64,000 nucleotides of DNA from Spisula solida (taxonomy: Eukaryota; Mollusca; Bivalvia; Venerida; Mactridae): positions 37,365,822 to 37,429,821 of the forward strand of contig OX365955.1 of the NCBI GenBank assembly GCA_947247005.1. Reading direction: 5' to 3'. A program made the translations under genes and the position numbers. This document shows, one piece after another, positions 26,961-37,083 of this stretch (position 1 is the first letter of the stretch; each line of letters begins with the position of its first letter). Below the pieces are notes generated by a model. That model saw only the letters and a list, made by a program, of their open reading frames with translations. It had not been told where the DNA came from and made no database searches.

Positions 26961-28932
26961 TTAGAAAATGAAATGATTGAAATAGGTGACTATATACTAC
27001 AGGTGTATGCTAGAGTATGACAAAATATCGGCTCATTTTGTCGTTACATGACATAGAAAGTTGTATTGATGAGGTTAAATGCCATTGAAGTAAATGTCAC
27101 AAGTGTAGACATTTTATCAAAAACATGAATAAACACAAAAACGGACACACACAATTCTCTGACAACAAACACCCGCCACAATACCCAACACAAAACTGAA
27201 AAGAAAACTGAACCAAGTTGGTCAATCTTATTGCTGGACAAACATCTATGTCACATAAACGGATTGATTTCTTTGGTACTTTGAATGAATAAACATATAA
27301 GCATGGTCGATTCAAAAGACAATTTCGTATAAGCAATTCCTGGTATTCCTGGTTTTATAGGTTAATAATACTGGGGAACAAGACAGATATATCTAAGTAA
27401 GTGTCAATATATTGTCCTAAAGTGATACATATTGTCCCAATAGCATGATTACGCTATCTAGCAACATCATTCTTATACGTATACTTCTAATTTGAATCAA
27501 GATTAAGCTTCTTGTCGTACAAGTTGTGTGGTTCTAACAAGATCTTGCTGACGACAACTATAGTTAACAAGTCCAAAATATTTTACGTGACCAGGTGCGT
27601 AGTTTAACATTGCAATTAAATAACATCCAAAGTTAAACTCTGATCAAACATAGTTTGGTGTTTCGTGTATTGAATTTACGCGTGTAAAACTAGTTATAGT
27701 GTTATAATTAATGTAGTTTAATATAATTAAAACTGACAATTTTTAGTATACTTTTGGACCATGACTTTGTATTTGTTTTTAAATATGTTTGTATTCCAGA
27801 ACATTACAAATGTGCAAATGTAACCATTTGACTGCTATTTGACAGGTGGTGCACCAATTTAGCTGAAACCTCACTAGTTTCAAGGATTTTCCAAAGAACG
27901 AAATAATGTGAATTGTGAAATGCCAGCAATGCATACAACATTGTGTTCGGCCTATAGAAAAAAACAAACATTAATTTGAAGAATTCTGCGAACTCACACG
28001 TTTTCTTACTTGTTACTGTCTTTGGCCGAGCCAACTTTACTGCATGTTGTTTTAACATACTCTGTACCATAATTATAGTTCCTATTATAATTGTCAGGTA
28101 TGGCACATTCGCCCTCCCATTTATACGTAACAATATTTTCTGGAAAAAGTTCTTAAGAATAACAGCGAGAGTATCTATTGGAACACGTTCTGTTTCAGGT
28201 TTAGCCACGTTGTCAATACTAAACCGTTCAATACCAGTTTTCTAGCCTAAATGGGAACGGGGTCAAGTGAGGCATTAGCACCTAATAATCGTTAAAATAA
28301 TTCCAGAATGTGTTTCTTGCGTGAAACACCATATCTAGGTCGGTGAAATCGACATTGCAAATATTAATTTTGGCTCCAGAATTGCCATGAACTCATTTTC
28401 TGGTCGTTTGCATTTGAAATGAACGATTGTCTATTCACTACACCAATTAGTGAGTAAAGCGACTATAGACTAGACTATCGATACATACACGTTAAAAAGC
28501 TACTAACCAACTAAAGATAACATGGTATTCAACCTAGCTGAGAAAAAACAATTAGGTTAAGTATAAAGAGTGTGCAAAAAAATAATTAAAAATAAATATC
28601 GGTAGACACGTGGTACATTGGGACCGTTAAAACAGCAAGAAAAGTAATACTTGTACAGTCAGTTCCGTAAAAATCTTGTTTGAAATCATACAAACCAGAA
28701 GTATAAAAAGGTTACTGGATGAATAAAAAGCAAATAGTTTAACTGTGGCATTTAGAATTGCACATCATACTTGATCCTCTTCTTTGCGTTCCGATTTGTG
28801 TTCAAACAATCAAATCGCCTTAAGGTTTTTGCTTTCAATGGTCAACTTGGTGTTTGGTTCTATTATGGATATAAATTTTTAACGAAATGTGCTTTTTATT
28901 TTTAACTTTAAACTGTAAGTTTGAAATTTCGG

Positions 28933-28940
28933 TGACGTCA
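28933..28940. promoter_or_regulatory. TGACGTCA palindrome (CRE-like), copy 3
   Basis: Copy 3 counterpart of the sites at 7,764 and 20,335. All three copies keep the 8-mer although surrounding bases have changed. Confidence 0.4.
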
Positions 28941-30728
28941 CAAAATCTCAATGTACGACAATATGCTTGTCTGCGATGACACCTGGTCCCGAATTAGATT
29001 TCAGGATCAGTCTCAATCTCAAAACTGTTTTCGCATTTTTTTAAAGTATTTGTAAAGAAGTGTAATTATGCTGTATCTAGCATGTGCATAATAACATCTT
29101 CTGGATAACAGGTAGAAAACCTTCTAAACATTTACTTCATTTATCATAAAAAGGTGTTTCATTGTATTTAAGAACGAGACTGGACTCAAATACTTAAGAT
29201 CAAAATCTAAAAATAAAATCAATTTATTAAGCACAACATTTCGATAACTAGTTGTAAAACTTTTTATTTGGCTTTGAAATGTATAGAAATACCAATACTT
29301 TTGCTCTGCGTAAGGAAATTGTCTGCCTATTAGCAAATGTTCTATCTTAGTATAAAACAATTTTGAACTTTACCTTAATCCTAAAAACTATTTTAATGAG
29401 AACGGGACTTGAATAAAACATTATATTTAAAAGGGCTTATATCATTAATGCAGGTTGTTCCTTTAATTCTGTTTTGTCTCTGTAGCAGCAAATAGAGATT
29501 TAATGGATAACATGAATTGTTAATGCCTTAATGTTTGCGCAAGAATCGCGTTAATCGTTTAGACAAAAAAAACAAATTGTTATATAAACGTCATTTTAAA
29601 GCTGATAGTCGATAACTTTTCATTTGATAATACGACAACACATATGATTCAGGGGATACAAAAATCGAATGAAAAATTAAATACGAAAACTAAAAGCGTT
29701 GATATTTGGGTAAAAAAGACTGCACTGGAATGTTATGTTTTATTTAGCCGTTTTGTATTTGCAGTCGTTGACAGTTCAATGACATTCCAAGTAAAATATG
29801 CGACATGACTTTAAATACTAGCCTTTATTAATTGTAAATAGTCCATATCCTTCAACGCGATCTTCTATTTCAATCAGAACATTAATCATATTAATCCACT
29901 AGTGCATAGTTATGCTAATGTTTCATGCAGAGTTTATGTTACAACTTTCTAATAAATAATTTGAATTATAGAAATAGATAACTGTAAGTGATTTGAAGCG
30001 TGAAAATGCAAAACTCTACCTGGAATAATACAATTACATAAAATTGGTACAATTAATGGTGTGCTTCTTTCACACTAATGTGTACATGGCATTGTGCAAT
30101 TTATTAGTTTAAGTTCAATTAGCTTCTTTGAACTTTGCATCCATACATAATGACTGTAGGGAAGCTGTCCCTAGGGTGTCACACGGAATGAGATGAAACT
30201 ACTAAATATCACGATTTATGGATTCAAATGATTGTTATTGTAAGTACAACGCACGATGATGTTTGTAGTGTACAGTTCAAAGTGGGGACCACACGAACGA
30301 TCAAAGTGAAAATATTACGATATCTAGGGTATTCAAAACACGAATGAAACCCGAGATGAAACTCGCAAGCAATTGGTTTTGGGATAAATAGGCCGGCACT
30401 GGTATATCATAGTTTAACCTTTCATTTTTAGTCGCTGACAATCTAATGACATTACTACAAGTGATGTTTGTGATTGCTTATCAACATGACTTATTACTAC
30501 TAGACTAGATCCTGTATGCTATTCCAATTTAACTTCAATTGATACTTGAAGTTATATGCCAACAATGTTATACTACATTTGAACTTCTCGGTGTCAAGTC
30601 GGGTTTTCAACATAATCATTGCCAATGAGATAAGAAAAATTCCATCAGTATCAGTCTAAAATTCTGCTTCTCACAAAGGTATACCCAGGTTCTCAGGCCA
30701 AGTATCGATGGATCTGTACTGAGTTGTA

Positions 30729-30791
30729 ATAATAATAATAATAATGTTTATTCCAGTAATTTAGGCCTCCGGCCCATAATACATAGCAATC
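30729..30791 (-). mobile_element. 63-bp LINE tail insertion with 7-bp TSD, copy 3
   Basis: The insert is flanked by AGTTGTA on both sides (30,722-30,728 and 30,792-30,798); copy 1 has the single empty site near 9,978. Minus strand, it reads GGGCCGGAGGCCTAAATTAC and TGGAATAAAC followed by (ATT)n. That is the look of a severely 5'-truncated non-LTR retrotransposon 3' end with a microsatellite tail. Confidence 0.75.
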
Positions 30792-30861
30792 AGTTGTATA
30801 TGGTTCGTATGGTGGTCGGTTCGTATGGTGGTCCTCTTGTAATTTAGTGCCTTGGTCCCCC

Positions 30862-31010
30862 TTTTTTTAAATGATGCATAGCATATCCTTTATTTGCCAG
30901 TCAGCTTTCCGCTGAAATATGGCAGGCATATATATGTGTGCCTCCACCCGGTTTTGAACCCGGATCGCCAGATTAGAGGGCAAGCGCGCTAACCATTGAG
31001 CTACGGAGGC
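30862..31010 (-). mobile_element. Short tRNA-derived SINE, copy 3
   Basis: The minus strand begins with a full tRNA-like head (31,010 to 30,940). The GCCTCCG acceptor arm pairs with TGGAGGC, the A box is TAGCTCAATGG and the B box is GGGTTCAAAACC. The anticodon arm TTGCC/GGCGA has a 9-nt loop instead of 7, so it is not a normal functional tRNA. A ~70-bp body and a poly-A-like end (TTTAAAAAAAG) follow. It interrupts the minisatellite locus and is absent from copies 1 and 2. Confidence 0.8.
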
Positions 31011-32039
31011 CCTTGCAGTTTAGTGCTAAAGGAATTACTGATTTGTGTAACATTTGAACCTGAAAACATGCCCAAAACATCTAAATAATACTCGTATTTG
31101 TTGACTTCTAGTACAAAATGGGCCCTATCAACTAAACGTATAGAGGATTCGTGTTTGAGATTTGGCGCGGCAAGAAAAGTAAACAACCCTTGGACAACTA
31201 TCCAGGATCCTTGAAAATATCCCGTGTCAGTTGTGTTGACTCACCATTATTTACTTCCATATATTAGAACTGACATCAAAATTGTAATGACTAAAATAGT
31301 TGGCTAGGATGGTATGTGTTGACATTTAAATGATTTAGGCGTGAACAAATTGATGTCCTGGAGTTTAAAATAAGAAATATAGCTATAATTGAGTGTAACG
31401 TTTGTTTACTTCTGTCGAAATACCTTCGAATTCGATCATGTTTATCAATAACACAAGGAACGTTCAACGATTACATATTTTAAAAACAGTGTATATTAGA
31501 CAGTTTCGGCGTTTTATTTATGTTATTTATGTTCATACAAGATTGACTTTGTAGTGTTCTCGCCATGCAAATACCTGCATCTTTATATGATTTTTAATTA
31601 CCGTTCTTGAGTACAATGTAACGCCTTTGTTCGTGTTGTTTTACGTCGGTATTCCGACCATTGTCGTACCGCATGAGCCAAAGCACAAAAATATGCTAAT
31701 CTTCACGGCGCACTGGTCTCCAACAAGGGAAATAATCAATAAATCAAGCGTTTTTTCTGCACATTATATGTGTTGTCATTTAAACGCTCACATCATCTAC
31801 TGCATTTAGGCTTTATTACATGTACGTACGACCTCTTTTTGGTTTAGTTTACGAGTTTAAGAACTTCTACTGCTTAAAAGCTTCTTTGCTTTGATAAATA
31901 AAGCCCTTTTGAACTTAAATATGTGTTACTTTTGTTCCAACAGACTTCACCAGTCACCATCACCACTAGGATGAGAATTCATAGATCCCTAAGGGTATAA
32001 ATGAACTGCTATCGAACAGAAGATTTACAATATAAAGTC

Positions 32040-32125
32040 ACCGCGACCGTGATTCAGTGGTTACATGTAGTACGTTGGATTTTAAACCTGAGCATCCGGG
32101 TTCGATTCCCGATGTCAGGTCATAC
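32040..32125 (+). other. tRNA-like sequence with intact B box
   Basis: An A-box-like TGATTCAGTGGTTA and a perfect B box (GGTTCGATTCC) are spaced as in a tRNA with a small insertion. It is probably the head of an old tRNA-derived SINE. In copies 1 (near 11,316) and 2 (near 22,708) the same sequence is cut exactly after CATCCGGG, removing the B box. A single-base or stem analysis does not give a credible functional tRNA. Confidence 0.55.
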
Positions 32126-32717
32126 CCTTGTCGATAGTCCTCCACCTGTGGAAAAGTTTCTGCTTCCTTGTGGAACAGTAACTTATGACTGGTTACAAAC
32201 GTACAATCCCGCAAAACTGGTTAATTCAATTAGCCGCCGTATATAACAGACAAACTGTTAAGAAATGGCATTAAACATGAATAAACATCCAAAATCAATG
32301 CCTTACTCATTTCACAAAGGAAGATTGACATAACATGTCTTTTAAGTACATTCGATATCTATTGAGCAAGGATTATGCCGTTTTTAGAACAAAATATTTT
32401 CTTTACTATACCGATTGCGTGACAAGCAAATATTACAACACATTAATACAGCAATCGTATCTGGATACGGTGCGTGGTGTGTATGTGTGTTCAACGATGA
32501 ATATGCTTTATGGCCGTTTAAAGCTATGAAAAGTACATGCAAGTACTTTTTACGTATTCATTTAGTCGCTAGGATTGCATACTATAACACTACATTTTAG
32601 TTTTATTGTAGGCGTCAACGCGTGACTTTTGTTTGATGTGTTGGTCATGGCTTAACACATGCACAATATCATGGGCATTATTGACAATAATTTATGGCCT
32701 CTGTCAAAAGAACACCA

Positions 32718-32978
32718 GGGCTGGTATTCACAAAGCCTCTTAAGTAAAAACTTAAATATTTTGACTTAAGTCAATAATTTGTGCAGCTCATATGTCCCGC
32801 AATTTAAAAAATAATCTATGTTTTCTTAGTGATTATAGTAGCTGTTTACCTAATACTTCAAAACTATGTAAAATATTGAGCATCTTGATTTTCTTGCTTA
32901 GCTGATACACTTAAGAAAAAATCAAATGTTTAAGAAATTCCTTAGTTTTCTGCTAAGAAGCTTTGTGAATACCAGCCC
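32718..32978. mobile_element. MITE with GGGCTGGTATTCACAAAGC ends
   Basis: The left end GGGCTGGTATTCACAAAGC and the reverse complement of the right end are identical for 19 bp. Imperfect pairing continues inward (CTTAAGTAAAAACTTAA versus CTTAGCAGAAAACTAAG). Length is 261 bp with no coding capacity. No clear target duplication, so superfamily left open. It lies in the 3' segment unique to copy 3. Confidence 0.8.
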
Positions 32979-32999
32979 AGATATGTTATAGCTCAGATG

Positions 33000-33180
33000 G
33001 GTGGACAGGTAAAGGACTATTGATAAATGGGGGAAAACACGACGGGATATGGCTTATATGAAGGGAAGAGTATGCGACCGGCAATGGCTCAGATGGAGGG
33101 AGGAACACATGAAGGGATTTGGCTTCGACGGAGGGAGAAACATAATCATGGCGAACAATGGCTTATGGGCTTTAGGACAA
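33000..33180 (+). repeat. Degenerate short repeats at array end
   Basis: Imperfect ~30-base units built on ATGGCTYAKATGRAGGGA occur around 33,048, 33,083 and 33,118. Related single units sit near 11,395 and 22,795 in copies 1 and 2. This marks where similarity between copies stops. Confidence 0.5.
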
Positions 33181-36100
33181 AAGGTGTTGCATTAAAGTCC
33201 AATTAACATAGACTTCTACTAGCTGCCCTCTAACGAGGTCAAAATTCAAATAATTTTTATTTGATTGTATTAAATATACCTGAACAAGTTTTTGACAGTA
33301 CAATTTTGTAGGCCATTCTATTCTTGTTTAAAGTCCAAATGGTCACCAAGTCATGATCATTAGTTCAACCAAGTCGCCGATTATCCTGATACCGGACTAA
33401 TGAGCACAGTTAAACGCTCTTTAGAGGCCTTAGGTTAGAAACTGCATTGGAAACTACAACTACGTATTTTTGCATTTTTACAGTTTAATATACGTCATTC
33501 AGCTTTTTATAGCTGAAACTAGGTCATTTAGTTGTTTCAGCTGAAAATAGGTCGTTCGGGTTTTGACAGCTGGGACTTAAACGTTCGACATGAAATGAAA
33601 TAACTAAGGTCCCGGCTCTAAAGTTACAAAAACTCAAAGTCACTTAAATACTCAGTTCAATTCGTCATAATCATTTTACTAGACAACGCGTCAATATCTG
33701 CACACTAGAGTACTGTTTATTAAAGCACTTACGTAATATTAAACTTACACTCAAATTTAAATTCTTTATACAACTTTAACAAGTGCAAATTTGTGACAGA
33801 TATGGTTTGTTGGAGTTAATTGACTGATTAATATTTAATATTGAACAACCCTTTACCACAATTTGTATCTGTTAAAGGATTATTAAGAATTTGAATTTAG
33901 ACGCATGTTCAAAATTGCCGTATGTGCTTTGATAAAACAGTAACTGAGCATTGAAGAATTTTGAAATTTCTAGAAGTGATCAAGAGCACAAGTAACTGTA
34001 TTATAACTACGTACCAGATCAATAAAACATGATACGTATCTTATGGGCGAAATAAAACCTTTCAAACCTTGATTTAATGAAGAAAGCCTCAATAAATACA
34101 AAAGCTGTCTTGACAATCATGTGAAACAGAATCATGAAAACCTTCAACAATAACAATATAATAAGCATTCTGACGCAGACAATGTTCTTAGAGAACAACG
34201 TGTTATGCGTCAATAGTCGGTACGAATTCCAAGGAAAACAACGCGTATGTAGATAACACTACAGTACGTAAAGGGAACAACACTAAAGAATACGTCGGCC
34301 AATAAAGTGATGTTATGTCTGCACTTAGAGACAATAGAATACATGTCTTTTAAGTAGATCATATTATCAAATATCGCTGACTTTACATGAACTTTATGCA
34401 CTTACAGGCAAGTATACAACATAATGTCGTGCCTCCTAGTGATTCCATGCAGGGTGTATGCTACAAAAAGACGTGTCTAACTGGATAATAAGACAAAACA
34501 TAATACCAAATCGTACAGGAAAGGCAGCACGCAACAGCTATAGCAGATCTCGAAAGATACAAACAGAAAAGAACATTCAAAGACCACAGGCTAACGCCAC
34601 AATGACAAACACAAAACAGATCAGGTAAACGAAGATATATAACTACACATACAACAAGCCCTACTTTCATGTGTCAATTTGACCCAATAAAACCGTAAGA
34701 AACACAATAACTATTGACATTTATATAAGTTATGCTATTGCGTGGAATATGACACAAACCAAAGTTGACATGTATACCATGAAAGCTGTATCATTGTCAG
34801 TCATCTGGTTGACTAGATCTATTTGGACCGGTATGGCGTGAGTGCTAGTATGGCACGTGAACTATTAGGTTTGTTTAAAACCATCACTGTACCATGACGT
34901 TAAGTATTATATTTGATTAATAATGTTATGTACAGACAGCTCAAAGCCAACCAGAATCATCAAGGCACCCCCGCTGACAGAAACAGAACGTACCGTTGTA
35001 ACTCAAAATAGGATACTGCAAGCTAGTTTATATACTGACCCTTACAATGAATGACATACTGCATAGATAATACCATAAAGGGAGGTAATTGAAATACAGG
35101 GAGATTGTTACAGCCGCCACATGAAACTAACACATTATGTAGTGATACATATCAACTACTGTAAAGCACAGACAACGGGAAGACATACATAACGAGACAC
35201 GGTTTATTGGTTGTGCCTTTGGTAACGGATCGCAAGAATTTTTATGAATATATTCCGTTTATATCAATATTTGCTGACTAAGAATAAGAAGTGCTACTTA
35301 CGACCTTATAAGATCCATACATATTTGAAATCTGCATCACAAGGCGCGTATTATGAGTCTATTGTCATGAAACTTAGAACAGGTCATGTTCACCAAACTG
35401 AAGCGTGGTTTCCATACATAAAGATTAGATTTCTGACAGATTTTTCTTGTTTTCTCAGAATAGCCTTTATGTACTTGAGACCTTCTCATTTTAAGCCAGT
35501 GATATATGATTGCCATGCGGGACGTTACGGGACTGGGATAGGCAAGACAACTGAGAAGGTTAGTTCATTCGGATTGTAGTTATGACATAGAACAAAGGCA
35601 TACATCTATGTCATGCCACTATAACATTAGTTTACATAAATAACTAAATCAGTAATTATAGACATTTGCTGAAGATTCTTGTATGGGCTTTCATAGATGG
35701 AGAACGTTTCCCAATACTGGAAATTGTTCAAAACAGTATCATGTTTGAACAGAGCGAATGTAAACGTTTAGGAGTTATATGAGCTCATTTTTGTTTCCCA
35801 GCGCATTCTTTACACTCAATCACAGAAACTTCACTAACCACTGATGTATTAGGATGTAGCGGTCAGATATGTAAATTTGAAGCAAATGACAATATTACAG
35901 ATAAAATGTTACGAATGTATACCCAAACTGCAGCAGACGTTAAAATTCTAACTGAAGGAAGGAAATAACGGGAATAATGCCCGCATGTTGTAGTGCGCCT
36001 AGGATAATGTGATGTTTACAAACAAGAATCGGTTTGATCAACTGTTGCAAAATTTGTTTTAGAACTTACTAAAGTAAACATATATGGTCAGTTTTCTACT

Positions 36101-36792
36101 AGATACGTCAGTGATAAATCGTGTACATCTGATCAGTCCACCTTTCTGGAATATACCACATTTCCCGCCTTTCTCTTATTGTGGGCGCACTTTTCACACT
36201 TTTCCAAGGCATCTGCATTTTGTGGTTAAGATCATCTAATACTCTTATAGACAATTTAAGCTATGCCCTTTCACCTGATACGTTAAATTACTGTTAATAA
36301 TCATAAATTACGTTTTGCATAATCTGCGTTTGACCTCCAGCTCTTTGAAGCTATAAATGTATTAGATCGTTCGTGTCACACGCTAGAGCATTATGACCAG
36401 TATACGTCCTAATTCATTTCAAAATCCCTAGATGCTGACCAAAAGTATGGACCACGCATATGACAATATTATTATAATCATCATTATTATTTTATATTAT
36501 TATTATATGTATAGGCCTTACTAAACTTAAAATATGACCGCAGGATATAATAATTTGGTGTGTAAATATTTTATCGTAATATTACCACATCAACTTATCA
36601 TAATATTCGTGACCATAACTGTTAATATTCCAAGAAATCCAAATTTTCAAAAAGAGAACTAACTCTTCTAACTCTTTGTTCCGACAAACACTAAATATTA
36701 GGGATGTGTTTTATTAATGCACTTACGAATTTTTATTTTAACTTACGTTCCTTAAATTCTTAATCATAATTAAAACATAAACAGTGGTGACA
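33181..36792. other. Region without recognised gene
   Basis: AT-rich sequence. I recognise only a fragment of R1-like sequence (33,480-33,595, with AGCTGAAACTAGGTCATTTA) and a minus-strand R1-like fragment (about 34,475-34,625, GGAAAGGCAGCACGCAACAG). An ATT-rich simple repeat lies at 36,466-36,509. A 111-codon frame at 35,244-35,579 has no recognisable motif and is not called. Confidence 0.6.
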
Positions 36793-36805
36793 TACATAGT
36801 TTGTT

Positions 36806-37070
36806 AGTTTATACTAATTTATTTAAGGTCGATTGTGAAACAAGTTTTTCCAACTTATATTAATCACTCTCGACACCTCATTCCTGCTATCCATCGCCAC
36901 GAGGGTATGAAAGAAGAGAAGCCAGTTTCCCTTTTATGCTGAGCGTCTAGCAAGGGAATTTCCGGTACCATTTTTATTTCGTCTTTGGTATGACGCGGCC
37001 AGGGATCGAACCCGAGACCTCCCGCACTCGTAGCGAACGCTCAACCACTAGGCTATCGAGGAGGCGGTGC
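36806..37070 (-). mobile_element. tRNA-derived SINE with perfect 13-bp TSD
   Basis: The minus-strand tRNA-like head (about 37,065-36,991) has A box TAGCCTAGTGG and B box GGTTCGATCCC. A ~185-bp body follows, ending near AATAAATTAGTATAAACT. Identical direct repeats TACATAGTTTGTT flank it at 36,793-36,805 and 37,071-37,083. A short LINE-type 3' end rather than a long poly-A is present. Full-length appearance and perfect TSD suggest a fairly young insertion. Confidence 0.88.
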
Positions 37071-37083
37071 TACATAGTTTGTT

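Larger units (their letters stand above)
23212..33115 (+). repeat. Tandem segmental repeat, copy 3 (last copy)
   Basis: This is the third colinear copy. It lacks stretches present in the others near 23,428 and 26,272, and carries a 63-bp LINE tail (30,729-30,791) and a SINE (30,862-31,010). At its 3' end it retains about 890 bp (about 32,100-32,990) missing from copies 1 and 2. Homology to the others resumes at about 33,040 and ends near 33,115, so this is the terminal unit. No gene recognised. Confidence 0.85.

Noticed and set aside
27804..28208. 134-codon minus-strand open frame in copy 3
   Set aside because: The homologous stretches in copies 1 and 2 are broken by short indels (for example T-run length near 19,660 and a deletion near 6,740), and no domain is recognisable. 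Judged a chance frame.
30940..31010. Functional tRNA gene
   Set aside because: The anticodon loop is 9 nt, and the sequence is the head of a SINE with body and A-rich tail.
31627..31809. Protein-like stretch GIPTIVVPHEP...FTAHWSP seen in copies 1 and 3
   Set aside because: Nearly all differences between copies are amino-acid changing, copy 2 has a frameshift, and there is no ATG start. Treated as chance.
35244..35579. 111-codon frame followed by a possible splice donor (AAGGTTAGT)
   Set aside because: No recognisable domain, no acceptor or second exon I can support. Length is possible by chance in 64 kb.
36991..37065. Functional tRNA gene
   Set aside because: A and B boxes are present, but the acceptor arm does not pair properly and a SINE body and 13-bp TSD surround it.
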